DNA from: Arthrobacter subterraneus
Lineage (GTDB): Bacteria > Actinomycetota > Actinomycetes > Actinomycetales > Micrococcaceae
Reading direction: 5' to 3'
DNA length: 64,000 nt
Assembly: GCF_900099735.1 (NCBI RefSeq)
Contig: NZ_FNDT01000007.1
Coordinates: 120,205 to 184,204 of the forward strand
The translations under genes were made by a program, and so were the position numbers. The notes below the pieces were generated by a model, which was given only the letters and a program-made list of their open reading frames with translations, was not told the DNA's origin and made no database searches. This document shows positions 17,797 to 26,647 of the stretch, one piece after another. Numbering within the stretch: position 1 is the stretch's first letter; each line of letters opens with the position of its first letter.

Positions 17797-19538
17797 GACC
17801 TACTTCAGGTATCACATTAGGCGGCAGGTTCCAGCTCACTGATCGCATCGCCATCGGAGGCATGGGTGAGGTTTGGAAGGCGCGTGACCAGGTGCTCGGG
17901 CGCATCGTGGCCATCAAAATACTGAAAGAGGAATACACCGGTGACCCCGGCTTCCTCAATCGGTTCCGCGCCGAGGCTCGTCATACCGCCCTGCTCAATC
18001 ACGAGGGCATCGCGAACGTCTTCGACTACGGTGAGGAGGGCGGCTCGGCGTATCTGGTGATGGAACTCGTTCCCGGGCAGCCCCTGTCCACGATCATCGA
18101 GCGGGAGCAGATCCTTTCCCCGGACCGTGCGCTTTCCATCATCGGGCAGACTGCCACCGCCCTCAGCGTGGCGCACCGTCAGGGACTCGTGCACCGGGAC
18201 GTCAAGCCGGGGAACCTCCTGATCATGCCCGACGGCCGGGTCAAGATCACAGACTTCGGCATCGCCCGCCTCGCGGACCAGGTGCCACTCACCGCCACCG
18301 GTCAGGTGATGGGTACCGCACAGTACCTGGCACCCGAGCAGGCCACCGGACAGACGGCCACGGGCTCCAGTGACATCTACGCCCTCGGTGTGATCGGTTA
18401 TGAACTGCTCGCCGGCCGCAGGCCGTTCTCCGGGGAGTCCCAGATTGCCATCGCGCTCGCGCAGGTCAACGACGCGCCGCCCGACCTGCCTGAAACCATC
18501 CCGCACCCCATCCGCGCACTCATCGCCAGCATGCTCGCGAAGGATCCGGCGGACCGCCCGCCGAACGCTGAAGCCCTTGCAGAGGCTGTCGCGGCCATCC
18601 GCCGGAACGATATCCGGGCTGCCGAGGCCGCTGTCCCCGGGATGCTGCTTTTTGCCGACCCCACGGGACCGCTCACCACGCCGGTTCCGGCACCCACCAG
18701 TGCCACCCGGGCGGTTCCCGCACCGAGCACGTCTGCCCTGCCCACGGTGGCTGGGGCCGGCGTCGGCGCCGGAGCGGTGGCAGCCTCCCGGGAATGGTCG
18801 GAAGAGGACATCGACGAGGACCCTCCCCGCGAAGAGGAGTCCCGTGGACGCAGCCCGTGGCTGATTGCGCTGATCGTCCTGCTCATCCTGGCGGCGCTGG
18901 CCCTGGCCGCGTTCCTGCTGGGTCCGCTGCTTGCCGGCGACGACGACGAACCCTCCGCCGCGCCGAGCACTACCTCAGCATCGCCGTCACCATCGGAGAG
19001 TGAGAGTCCGACGCCGGAGGAAACCACACCAGAGCCCACCACTGCCGCCCCGACTACTCCGGAGGGCATCGAGATCGATGCCGCCCAGTTCGCGGGCCGT
19101 CCCGTTGACCAGGTCACAGCCGAACTTTCGGCTCTGGGCCTCGCCGTGAACCGCGTCCCCGTAAGGTCCAATGAGGCGGAAACCGGAATCGTCCTTGACG
19201 TCAACCCCGTCGGTACAGTCCAGCCCGGCTCGACCATCGACGTGACGTTCGTGGAAGGCCCTGAGCTGGTCACCCTTCCCTCGGATCTGGAGGGCAGCAC
19301 CGAGGAGGAACTGCAGCAGACGCTTCAGGAACTTGGTCTGACCGGCTCCCGCACAGGTACCGAGCCTTCCGATGAGGAAGCGGGAACCGTTCTTTCCGTT
19401 GATCCCGCGGAGGGTACCGAGGTGGAGCCGGGGAGCACCGTGGAGTACGTCGTGTCTTCGGGCCCCGAGCCCGATGAAACCGAGGCACCTCCGGCAGTAG
19501 GACCGGGCCAGACTCCGCCTGGCCAGGACCAGCCCTGA
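17793..19538 (+). CDS. pknA: PknA-type Ser/Thr protein kinase with PASTA domains
   Basis: A 581-residue transmembrane kinase. The kinase domain covers residues about 11-270: glycine loop [12 protein letters not shown] lysine, catalytic [14 protein letters not shown] and [11 protein letters not shown] Pro/Ala-rich linker leads to a transmembrane helix at about 355-380, an acidic Thr/Pro spacer, and two extracellular PASTA repeats from about residue 427 (peptidoglycan/lipid II sensing). Mycobacterial PknA lacks PASTA repeats, so this resembles the Micrococcales arrangement. Start GTG overlaps the pbpA stop. Confidence 0.92.
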   Translation: MRPTSGITLGGRFQLTDRIAIGGMGEVWKARDQVLGRIVAIKILKEEYTGDPGFLNRFRAEARHTALLNHEGIANVFDYGEEGGSAYLVMELVPGQPLSTIIEREQILSPDRALSIIGQTATALSVAHRQGLVHRDVKPGNLLIMPDGRVKITDFGIARLADQVPLTATGQVMGTAQYLAPEQATGQTATGSSDIYALGVIGYELLAGRRPFSGESQIAIALAQVNDAPPDLPETIPHPIRALIASMLAKDPADRPPNAEALAEAVAAIRRNDIRAAEAAVPGMLLFADPTGPLTTPVPAPTSATRAVPAPSTSALPTVAGAGVGAGAVAASREWSEEDIDEDPPREEESRGRSPWLIALIVLLILAALALAAFLLGPLLAGDDDEPSAAPSTTSASPSPSESESPTPEETTPEPTTAAPTTPEGIEIDAAQFAGRPVDQVTAELSALGLAVNRVPVRSNEAETGIVLDVNPVGTVQPGSTIDVTFVEGPELVTLPSDLEGSTEEELQQTLQELGLTGSRTGTEPSDEEAGTVLSVDPAEGTEVEPGSTVEYVVSSGPEPDETEAPPAVGPGQTPPGQDQP

Positions 19539-19560
19539 GAAGCATGTGAGGGGGCAACAG

Positions 19561-21471
19561 GTGAGCAGCGAGAGAATCCTCAACGGACGCTACGAGATCG
19601 GTGAGCTGATCGGCCGTGGCGGCATGGCCGACGTCCACCTTGGCCGCGACATCCGGCTTGGCCGCACCGTGGCGATCAAGGTGCTGCGCCAGGACCTTGC
19701 CCGGGATCCGCTGTTCCAGTCCCGTTTTCGCCGGGAAGCCCAGGCTGTGGCTGGGCTGAACCACCCAACCATCGTGTCCGTCTACGACACCGGCGAGGAG
19801 GAGATCGAAGGACAGCACCATGACGATGTCCGCGTTCCGTTCATCGTCATGGAATATGTGGCCGGGCGCACCCTTCGGGACCTCCTGAAGGCCGGCGAGC
19901 TGACGCATGAGACCTCGGTTGAATACATCGTGGGCGTGCTCTCGGCCCTTGAATACAGCCACCGCGCCGGAATCGTGCACCGGGACATCAAGCCCGCCAA
20001 CGTCATGATCACTCCCGAGGGGCAGGTCAAGGTGATGGACTTTGGGATCGCACGCGCGATCGCCGACTCCGCAGCCACCATGACCCAGACCCAGGCGGTG
20101 ATCGGAACTGCCCAATACCTGTCTCCTGAACAGGCACGCGGTGAAACCGTCGATGCGCGCAGCGACCTGTACTCCGCGGGATGCCTGCTGTATGAACTGC
20201 TGACCGGCAGACCACCCTTTATTGGGGACAGCCCGGTGTCCGTTGCGTACCAGCATGTCCGGGAAGCGCCCGTCCCGGCGCGGGAACTGAATGACAGCAT
20301 CCCGGCTGAGATTGAGTCGGTTCTCCATATCGCGCTCGAAAAGGACCGGGCAAGGCGCTTCCAGAGCGCAGCCGACTTCCGGGCTGCCCTGATTGATGCA
20401 GGCAAAGGCATCCGGCCCGGCGCTCACGCTCCCACTGAGGCGATTGCCGTGGCGCCGCAGCCGGACGACGACGATGCACCGCAGACCCGCGCTATGGCGA
20501 AGGTGCTTGCCGGTGGAAGTATTCCTGCCGGCGCATTGGCGGAGGATCGGGAAACCGGTTCGCTCCCCATCGTGCATGCGGCCCGAAACCGCAACGATGC
20601 CGAAGACCGGCGGCGTTCCCGGCGGCGCGGCTGGATCTCCGTGCTTCTCGTACTGCTCGCCCTGGTGTTGTCCGCCGGCGGCGTGGCGCTCTTCGGGATC
20701 CTCAACGCCCAACCGGAGGAACCCGTCCTCACATCCGTGCCCGCTGTGGACTCCATGACTGAAACCGAGGCAAGCAACGCTCTCACCGCCGTCGGGCTCC
20801 GACCACAGGTGGAGCGGACCTTCCACGATGAAGTGGAGGCCGGCGTCGCCATCGGTACTGATCCGGAAGCCGGCAGCGAGGTGGAGCCGGATTCCCTGGT
20901 GACTCTGCGGATCTCGGAAGGTCCGGCTAACCGCACTATCCCGGAGGACATCTTCCAGATGACGGAGTCCTCGGCGCGGGATGCGCTGGAGTCCGTCGGC
21001 CTGCGCGGTGGGAGCGTGAGCGAAGCTAACAGTGCAACGGTCCCGGTTGGCCGCGTCATCGCCACTGAACCGGCGCTGGGCTCATCCGTTCCTGCGGACT
21101 CGGAAGTGAACCTGGTGCTCTCCACCGGTCAAGTGACCGTTCCCCGGCTCATCGGACTGCCGCGTGAGGAGGCCGTGGCCATTCTTGAGGATCCTGCCAG
21201 GGCGCTGGCGCCGCGGATAGTGGAGGAGGAGAACGCCGTCGTCGAGCCCGGTCTGGTCACACGGCAGGAACCAGCGCCTGATTCCAATATTGCGCCAGGC
21301 AGCGAGGTAGTGGTTTACGTTGCCGCCCCACCGGAAGAGCCGGAACCGACCCCCAGTCCGGAACCGGAGCCAAGCCCCGCCGCGGAAGAAGAGCCCGGCA
21401 ATGAGGGGCGGGGCCGCGGGCAGGGCAACAGCGGAGTAGTGGGAGACGTTCTGGACGGCCTAGGAGGCTGA
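19561..21471 (+). CDS. pknB: PknB Ser/Thr protein kinase with three PASTA domains
   Basis: A 636-residue transmembrane kinase. The kinase domain shows IGRGGMADVHLG, VAIK, HRDIKPAN, DFGIAR and GTAQYLSPEQ. A single transmembrane helix lies at about 357-381, followed by three PASTA repeats and a Pro/Glu/Gly-rich tail. PknB senses muropeptides and controls peptidoglycan synthesis and division. I use the GTG at 19561 because GAGGGGG stands at the right distance; an in-frame GTG at 19546 would add five residues. The last 12 bases overlap the convergent amidotransferase gene. Confidence 0.93.
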   Translation: MSSERILNGRYEIGELIGRGGMADVHLGRDIRLGRTVAIKVLRQDLARDPLFQSRFRREAQAVAGLNHPTIVSVYDTGEEEIEGQHHDDVRVPFIVMEYVAGRTLRDLLKAGELTHETSVEYIVGVLSALEYSHRAGIVHRDIKPANVMITPEGQVKVMDFGIARAIADSAATMTQTQAVIGTAQYLSPEQARGETVDARSDLYSAGCLLYELLTGRPPFIGDSPVSVAYQHVREAPVPARELNDSIPAEIESVLHIALEKDRARRFQSAADFRAALIDAGKGIRPGAHAPTEAIAVAPQPDDDDAPQTRAMAKVLAGGSIPAGALAEDRETGSLPIVHAARNRNDAEDRRRSRRRGWISVLLVLLALVLSAGGVALFGILNAQPEEPVLTSVPAVDSMTETEASNALTAVGLRPQVERTFHDEVEAGVAIGTDPEAGSEVEPDSLVTLRISEGPANRTIPEDIFQMTESSARDALESVGLRGGSVSEANSATVPVGRVIATEPALGSSVPADSEVNLVLSTGQVTVPRLIGLPREEAVAILEDPARALAPRIVEEENAVVEPGLVTRQEPAPDSNIAPGSEVVVYVAAPPEEPEPTPSPEPEPSPAAEEEPGNEGRGRGQGNSGVVGDVLDGLGG

Positions 21472-22113
21472 TTCGTGGTGGATCAGCGGACTCAGCGACG
21501 CTGAACGCTCAGCCGCACCCGCAAGGCCCAGGTGCTCCAGCCAGTTGCCCAGCATCCGGTAGCCGCCTTCCGTCAGCACGGACTCCGGGTGGAACTGCAC
21601 CCCGCACAACGGCGCCGAACGGTGCTCGAGTCCCATGATTACTCCACTGGCCGTCCGCGCAGTCACCCGCAGTTCGTCAGGCACATCGCCGACAGCCGCG
21701 AGCGAATGGTACCGGGTGGCGGTGAGCGGCGAGTTCAGGCCCTCGAAAACGTTCGTGGAGTCGTGTTCCACCAGGGAGGTCTTTCCGTGCATGAGTTCCG
21801 GTGCGTGGGTCACTGATCCGCCGTACGCTTCCGCCAGCGCCTGGTGTCCGAGACATACGCCGAGCATCGGTTTCGCGTGCTCGCCGCACCACCGGATCAG
21901 GTCGATACAGACACCGGCCTCCGCGGGCGCGCCTGGACCGGGGGAGATGAGGACTCCGTCGCGTGCCTCGGCGAGGGCCACCGCCTCCTCAAGCGTGACG
22001 TCGTCGTTCCGGACAACGGTGGTTTCCGCCCCGAGCTCCTGCAGGTAGCCGACGAGGGTATAGACGAAGCTGTCGTAGTTATCCACAACAAGGATGCGGG
22101 TGGGATTGCTCAT
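21460..22113 (-). CDS. trpG: glutamine amidotransferase subunit of anthranilate / aminodeoxychorismate synthase
   Basis: A 217-residue class I glutamine amidotransferase. The start ILVVDNYDSFVYTL, the PGPG loop near 58, the nucleophile C87 in GVCLGHQ and the histidine and glutamate in QFHPES complete the triad. It releases ammonia for anthranilate or 4-amino-4-deoxychorismate synthesis; the TrpG and PabA roles cannot be told apart from sequence and one protein may serve both. A trpG-like gene next to pknB is also seen in mycobacteria. Its ATG overlaps the stop of the upstream 54-residue membrane protein. Confidence 0.88.
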   Translation of the reverse strand: MSNPTRILVVDNYDSFVYTLVGYLQELGAETTVVRNDDVTLEEAVALAEARDGVLISPGPGAPAEAGVCIDLIRWCGEHAKPMLGVCLGHQALAEAYGGSVTHAPELMHGKTSLVEHDSTNVFEGLNSPLTATRYHSLAAVGDVPDELRVTARTASGVIMGLEHRSAPLCGVQFHPESVLTEGGYRMLGNWLEHLGLAGAAERSASLSPLIHHESAS

Positions 22114-22274
22114 GCTGAGGCGCCAATCGTTGAATCTGTCAGGGGACTGAATTGTGAGAGCCATGGGAATACCCAGGTCACCAGGACAGCAAGCGCGGCC
22201 GCGATGAGCAGGATCGCCCAGATGATCCGTAGCCAGAGCGGCCCCGGGAGGGATCGGAAGATCAAGGCGTACAT
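22110..22274 (-). CDS. 54-residue single-pass membrane protein
   Basis: A short gene between the sortase and the amidotransferase, overlapping each by a few bases (ATGA at both ends), which argues that it is translated. It begins MYALIFRSLPGPLWLRII and has one strong transmembrane helix at about residues 14-40 (WLRIIWAILLIAAALAVLVT), then a short polar tail. I recognise similar small proteins at this position in related actinobacteria but know no function. Confidence 0.75.
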   Translation of the reverse strand: MYALIFRSLPGPLWLRIIWAILLIAAALAVLVTWVFPWLSQFSPLTDSTIGASA

Positions 22275-23137
22275 CAGGCAGTTCCTTCCGCTATGCCGCC
22301 GACCTGTGCGGCAATTTCTTCCGGCGGCCCTGCCGCGAGCGGCCGGAACGACTCCATGACGGCGTAGGCGATGATTCTCTCCTGCGCACCGAACCGCGGG
22401 TTGCAGCTTGTCAGGGTAAGGATCCGTTCCTGGGGCTCTGCGCCGGGTTGGGTGGGGACGGGCGCGAGGACATCGACCCGGTCAGGCAGCACGATCTGCG
22501 TGTTGCGGTAGACGTAGGTGTAGAAGCCGTCCTGGGTCTGCACATGGATGCGGTCGCCCGGAACCAGAGTGTGAATGTTGTCGAGGACGGCCCCGTTGGT
22601 CTGCCGGTGGCCGGCCAGTGCAAAGTTGCCCACCGCGCCCGGCATGCCGGTCTCCGGGTAATGCCCGAGCCCCAGGTTGTCGAGGACCGCTGTGGTGACA
22701 CCGCCCGTCACCGGACGGGTGTAGTTTTCCCCGAAGCGGGGGATATAGAGGACAGCAAAGGTTTCGCCGGTTGCCCGCGGTCCCAGTACCGGAACCTCGT
22801 CCGGTGCGGACGGCGGGGGGTTTTCTGCCGCCTCCTGGGGTGCCGGTACTTCACCCAGATCCGCGAAGAACTCTTCCACAGCCTGATCCTGTTTCGCGTT
22901 GGATTCCACATTGGTCCACCACAGCTGCCAGGCGACAAACAGCAGGAGAATCACCCCCGCAGTGATGAGTATCTCACCGACAATCTGGGCCGCCATCTGC
23001 AGGAAACCACGACGGCGGCGGGGGGCAGGCTGCCGTCTGGAACGGTCACGGCGGGCCACCGCGATGCCGCCGCCAACGTTGCTCAAACCTTCTCCCTGCC
23101 TAAGGATATGCTGCCGGGCGTGACGTCCCCGGTTCAT
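22274..23137 (-). CDS. class E sortase (transpeptidase)
   Basis: A 287-residue sortase with a basic N terminus, one signal-anchor helix at about residues 55-73 (ILITAGVILLLFVAWQLWW), a proline-rich spacer, and a C-terminal sortase barrel. The catalytic histidine is in FALAGHRQT and the cysteine in LTLTSCNPRF, with the arginine nearby. Class E enzymes in actinobacteria process LAxTG-type surface proteins. No clear ribosome-binding site precedes the ATG at 23137; a CATTCT element just upstream may make it leaderless, or translation may start at an internal codon. No sortase substrate is encoded in the window. Confidence 0.85.
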   Translation of the reverse strand: MNRGRHARQHILRQGEGLSNVGGGIAVARRDRSRRQPAPRRRRGFLQMAAQIVGEILITAGVILLLFVAWQLWWTNVESNAKQDQAVEEFFADLGEVPAPQEAAENPPPSAPDEVPVLGPRATGETFAVLYIPRFGENYTRPVTGGVTTAVLDNLGLGHYPETGMPGAVGNFALAGHRQTNGAVLDNIHTLVPGDRIHVQTQDGFYTYVYRNTQIVLPDRVDVLAPVPTQPGAEPQERILTLTSCNPRFGAQERIIAYAVMESFRPLAAGPPEEIAAQVGGIAEGTA

Positions 23138-23274
23138 TAGCTAGAATGGACAGCTAGAACCGTGCGCCGATGATGATAGTGCCTGATTAGGATAACTGGT
23201 GTTGTCGCCGCTTTCCGAGCCTGTATGACCGTAAACACAGCGGCTGGAAGATCAGCCACCGTCTAGGAGGATCC

Positions 23275-23520
23275 GTGCCCGAGTCGAAGTCCCGCAAGAA
23301 GCCGGTGGAGTCGAGGACGCGCGCCGCTTCGGAACCGAAGCCCAACCCGGTCTGGTACAAGCCCGTGATGTTCGGGCTGATGGTTCTCGGACTCCTCTGG
23401 ATCCTTGTTTACTACATCTCCGAGGGACGCTTCCCCATCCCGGACATCGCTTCGTGGAATATCCTGATCGGCTTTGGAATCGCGATTGTCGGGTTCCTGA
23501 TGACTACCCGCTGGCGTTAG
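23275..23520 (+). CDS. crgA: CrgA cell-division regulator
   Basis: An 81-residue protein with a basic N terminus (MPESKSRKKPVESR), the conserved NPVWYKPVMFGLM stretch leading into a first transmembrane helix, EGRFPIPDIASWN in the loop, and a second helix ending MTTRWR. This is the CrgA pattern; CrgA binds FtsZ/FtsQ/PBPs and coordinates septum formation in actinobacteria. The GTG at 23275 follows AGGAGG. Its location beside the growth/kinase cluster near oriC is standard. Confidence 0.93.
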   Translation: MPESKSRKKPVESRTRAASEPKPNPVWYKPVMFGLMVLGLLWILVYYISEGRFPIPDIASWNILIGFGIAIVGFLMTTRWR

Positions 23521-23534
23521 CCCAGCCGGGCCCA

Positions 23535-23595
23535 GGTTTAACCGGAACAAGGTCCAACCGGAAACAAGGTTCAGCCGGACCCTGGTCCCACCGGA
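23535..23595. repeat. four degenerate 12-bp direct repeats after crgA
   Basis: GGTTTAACCGGA-like units occur at 23535, 23551, 23568 and 23584, i.e. every 16-17 bases (variants GGTCCAACCGGA, GGTTCAGCCGGA, GGTCCCACCGGA). They lie in the short non-coding space before the terminator. This could be slippage-derived sequence or a binding array; nothing more can be said. Confidence 0.55.
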
Positions 23596-23603
23596 TATGA
23601 CAG

Positions 23604-23629
23604 GAGACGCCCCCCGACGGGGGCGTCTC
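23604..23629. terminator. hairpin between convergent crgA and gntP
   Basis: GAGACGCCCCC and GGGGGCGTCTC form an 11-bp GC-rich stem around a short loop. It lies tail to tail between crgA and gntP and can serve both, although the T run after it is weak. Confidence 0.7.
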
Positions 23630-23657
23630 CTGCGGTCTTTGCCGAAGTCCGCTGTGT

Positions 23658-25058
23658 TCAGCCGAGCGATGCGAGTCCAAAGACGGCTGCAGCGATGCCG
23701 AAACCCATGACGCCAATAGCGGTTTCCATGACGGTCCAGGTCTTGAGCGTGGTCTTCACATCCATGTCGAAGAACCTGCCCACCAGCCAGAATCCCGAGT
23801 CATTGACGTGGCTGACCACAACTGACCCTGCGGCGACCGCTATGACCAGCGCGGCGAGCTGAAGGCCGCTGTAGTCGGCCGATGCGATGGCCGGGCTGAT
23901 CAGGCCCGCCGCCGTGGTGAGGGCAACAGTGGCCGAACCCTGGGCAATGCGCAGGATCGCGGCAATGAGGAATCCCGCAACGATGACTGGAATGCCGAGG
24001 TTGCCGAGCGCGCTTTCCAGGGCCGCGCCGATCCCTGAAGTCCGCAGGACACCGCCGAACATGCCGCCGGCACCGGTAATGAGGATGACCGAGCAGACCG
24101 GGCCGAGGGAGGATTCGAGGACCTTTTCGAGCGCTGTCTTTTCGACTCCGCGGCGCCGACCCAGTACGTAGGCCGCAACCAGCAGCGCAATGAGCAGGGC
24201 AACCGGAGTTTCACCGATGGTCCGCAGGACCTGGAACCAGACCTGGTCCGCCGTTCCCTCCGGAAGTGCCCCTCCCACGTTCAGCGCATTGAGACCGGTA
24301 TTGAGAAAAATGAGGATCAGCGGAAGCAGCAGGATTGCGACGACGGTGCCGAAGGAGGGCGGGTTGCTCTCGTGCTCTTCATCTGCCTGACCGAGAAGCG
24401 CCGGTACCGGAAGGACAAAGCGCTTGCCCATCCACAACCCATAGAGATAGCAGGTGATGTACCAGGTGGGGATGGCGGTGATGAGCCCCACGAGGACAAC
24501 GAGACCTACGTTGGCGCCGAAGAATTCGGATGCGGCCACTGGCCCGGGATGGGGAGGAACGAAGATGTGCATGACCGAGAACGCGCCGGCTGCGGGCAGC
24601 CCGTAAATGAGGACGCCGCCGCCGAGACGGCGTGCCACGGAGAACACAACGGGCAGCATGACAACCAGTCCGGCGTCGAAGAAGATGGGGAATCCGAAGA
24701 TCAGCGAGGCCACACCGAGCGCAAGCGGGGCCCTCTTTTCACCGAACTTTCCAATCAGGAAATCCGCGAGCACTTTGGCGCCGCCGCTTGTCTCAACCAG
24801 TCTTCCGAGCATCGCGCCCAGGCCCACGAGCAGCGCGACCGATGCAAGTGTTGATCCGAAGCCGCTTGTCAGCGCGGGAACCACCTGGTTGGCCGGGATG
24901 CCGGTTGCAAAGGCGGTAAGGAGGCTGACAAGAATGAGCGCCACGAAGGCGTGAACGCGCAGCTTGATGATGAGGACGAGCAGTACCGCGATGGCGGCGG
25001 CCGCTATAAGGAGTAGCGGCCCAGCGCCGAGCGCCTGGGTCCAACCTTCGATGACCAT
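23658..25058 (-). CDS. gntP: GntP family gluconate:H+ symporter
   Basis: A 466-residue polytopic membrane protein of the GntP family that imports gluconate. About 12-14 hydrophobic segments are seen, with family sequence such as FGSTLASVALLVGLGAMLGRLVE near residue 70, IFVPPHPGPVAASEFFG near 165, and GSVVVSHVNDSGFWLVGRFF near 415. It is followed on the same strand upstream by gntK and divergent gntR, giving a complete gluconate uptake unit. Transcription is probably repressed by GntR through the operators at 25663-25700. Confidence 0.92.
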   Translation of the reverse strand: MVIEGWTQALGAGPLLLIAAAAIAVLLVLIIKLRVHAFVALILVSLLTAFATGIPANQVVPALTSGFGSTLASVALLVGLGAMLGRLVETSGGAKVLADFLIGKFGEKRAPLALGVASLIFGFPIFFDAGLVVMLPVVFSVARRLGGGVLIYGLPAAGAFSVMHIFVPPHPGPVAASEFFGANVGLVVLVGLITAIPTWYITCYLYGLWMGKRFVLPVPALLGQADEEHESNPPSFGTVVAILLLPLILIFLNTGLNALNVGGALPEGTADQVWFQVLRTIGETPVALLIALLVAAYVLGRRRGVEKTALEKVLESSLGPVCSVILITGAGGMFGGVLRTSGIGAALESALGNLGIPVIVAGFLIAAILRIAQGSATVALTTAAGLISPAIASADYSGLQLAALVIAVAAGSVVVSHVNDSGFWLVGRFFDMDVKTTLKTWTVMETAIGVMGFGIAAAVFGLASLG

Positions 25059-25088
25059 GATTTACTTCTCCGTTGCGTTGTGTGGATT

Positions 25089-25601
25089 TCAGGCGTTCAG
25101 GCCGAGTTCGGCCATGATGCGGTCAAGGACCGCGGCGGGCGGGCGGACATTCTCGACAGTGAGCCCGCGTTCGTCTTCCTGAAGGGGTTCGAGGGTGCTG
25201 ACCTGTGAGGGGAGCAGCGACTCCGGCATGAAGTGGCCGGTCCGTGTTTTCATACGGGAACGGATGAGTTCGACGTCGCCCAGCAGGTGAACAAAGCGCA
25301 AATCGCCGTCGGCTGCGGCCAGCACATCGCGGTATGCCTTTTTCAGGGCTGAGCAGGTCACAATTGTTGATTCTCCGTGAGCGCTTTTTTCGCTGATCCA
25401 GCCTGCAATGGACTCCAGCCAGGGCTTGCGGTCCTCGTCGGTCAGGGGGATTCCCTGGGTCATCCGCTCAATGTTCGCGGGGGAATGGAACTCGTCAGCT
25501 TCCGCATAGGTCCACCCCAGCCGATCTGAAAGAGCCGTGGCGATCGTGGTCTTGCCCGATCCCGACACACCCATGATGACGAGATGCATTGGTGATTCCA
25601 T
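25089..25601 (-). CDS. gntK: gluconokinase
   Basis: A 170-residue P-loop kinase that phosphorylates gluconate to 6-phosphogluconate. The Walker A motif GVSGSGKTT is at residues 11-19; ADEFHSPANIERMTQGIPLTDEDR contains the gluconate-site residues. The 6-phosphogluconate can enter the pentose phosphate pathway through Gnd, encoded 12 kb away in this window. I start at the ATG at 25601, with GGAGA upstream; a longer frame to 25673 would run into the GntR operator. It precedes gntP by 30 bases. Confidence 0.92.
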   Translation of the reverse strand: MESPMHLVIMGVSGSGKTTIATALSDRLGWTYAEADEFHSPANIERMTQGIPLTDEDRKPWLESIAGWISEKSAHGESTIVTCSALKKAYRDVLAAADGDLRFVHLLGDVELIRSRMKTRTGHFMPESLLPSQVSTLEPLQEDERGLTVENVRPPAAVLDRIMAELGLNA

Positions 25602-25662
25602 CGTGTCTCCTCGACTCCGTTGTCGCTCGCGCCGGTGTGACGCATCGCTCGTACTCGACGAT

Positions 25663-25700
25663 AAAGGTAGCACCTTTGGTCCATGAAAGATACCACCTTT
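25663..25700. promoter_or_regulatory. two GntR operators in the gntK / gntR divergent region
   Basis: AAAGGTAGCACCTTT (25663-25677) is a 15-bp palindrome and AAAGATACCACCTTT (25686-25700) is a near copy; centres are 23 bp apart. The GT-N3-AC core fits FadR/GntR-type operators. They lie between gntK and gntR and probably control both. Confidence 0.75.
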
Positions 25701-25760
25701 GAAATGCAGCCATCCCGGCCTATCCTGATCTCACCACCCCCACCGTCGGAAAGGTCTCCT

Positions 25761-26471
25761 GTGGCGCAGCCCCTGCAAGACCCTGCTCCGGCAGCTGCAG
25801 TGATGTACAGCAGCATCATCGAAGAGCTCGGGCGCAGTATTGTCGGTGGCGAACTTGGCCCCGGGGAACGTCTCACTATTGAGGAACTCCAGAACCGTTT
25901 CGGTGTCTCGCGCACAGTCATCCGGGATTGCATGCGGATTCTGGAGTCCATGAATCTTGTATTCAGCAAACGCCGAGTGGGAATCGTGGTCCAGTCACCG
26001 GGTCACTGGAACGTGTATGACGCACGGATTATCCGATGGCGGCTTGAAGGGACCTCCCGCGCGCGGCAGTTCAGGAGCCTCACGGAACTGCGCTGCGCCG
26101 TGGAGCCACTTGCCGCTGCCGGCGCCGCCCGCCATGCCACCGAAGAGCAGCGCGCTGCCGCGCTCCGGCTGGCCGGTCAACTGCGCGCGCTCGGTGAAGC
26201 GGGCCGCCTGGAAGAGTTCCTGGCCGTGGATATCGAGTTCCACGCGCTGTTGTTGAGCGCCAGCGGGAACGAAATGTTCTCCGCACTCGACGACGTCGTC
26301 ACGGAGGTCCTGCGGGGCCGGACCAATCAGGGCCTCATGCCGCGGACTCCCCGCGAACACGCCCTCGCCAGCCATGAAGCTGTTGCGGCGGCCATTGCGC
26401 GCGCCGATCCACATTCTGCCGAGGCGGCGATGCGCGACCTGCTCGCCGAGGTGCGCGAGGCGATTACCTGA
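25761..26471 (+). CDS. gntR: GntR/FadR family regulator of gluconate genes
   Basis: A 236-residue regulator with an N-terminal winged helix (GELGPGERLTIEELQNRFGVSRTVIRDCMRIL region, residues about 30-65) and a C-terminal FCD effector domain with metal-site histidines in DIEFHALLL and ASHEAVAAAI. It most likely represses gntK-gntP and is relieved by gluconate or 6-phosphogluconate. I choose the GTG at 25761 because GAAAGG precedes it at the right distance. The ATG at 25683 overlaps the second operator and lacks a ribosome-binding site. Confidence 0.85.
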   Translation: MAQPLQDPAPAAAVMYSSIIEELGRSIVGGELGPGERLTIEELQNRFGVSRTVIRDCMRILESMNLVFSKRRVGIVVQSPGHWNVYDARIIRWRLEGTSRARQFRSLTELRCAVEPLAAAGAARHATEEQRAAALRLAGQLRALGEAGRLEEFLAVDIEFHALLLSASGNEMFSALDDVVTEVLRGRTNQGLMPRTPREHALASHEAVAAAIARADPHSAEAAMRDLLAEVREAIT

Positions 26472-26516
26472 CCGTCCACCCATCGGATCTCGTTCATGCA
26501 CACGTTGTGCACCGAG

Positions 26517-26647
26517 TTATCCACAGGTGTGCGTAACTCTAGGTGGGACCAATGCGATTTCCGCAGAAATTGGGCATCCAGCTTATCCACAGCTGTGGAA
26601 TTACATGTGTGTAAGTTTTCCCCGTTGTTGATAAACCCTGTGGATAA
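26517..26647. promoter_or_regulatory. cluster of DnaA boxes outside oriC
   Basis: Three exact TTATCCACA boxes lie within 131 bases: 26517-26525 (plus), 26583-26591 (plus) and 26639-26647 (minus). Weaker relatives are TGTGGAATT (26594) and TGTGTGTAA (26606). The stretch is non-coding and AT-rich relative to its surroundings, between the convergent ends of gntR and the rhomboid gene, about 13 kb from oriC. Confidence 0.75.

Noticed and set aside
22079..22087. TTATCCACA DnaA box in the trpG-like gene
   Set aside because: It encodes the conserved VVDNYDSF motif; single copy inside coding sequence.
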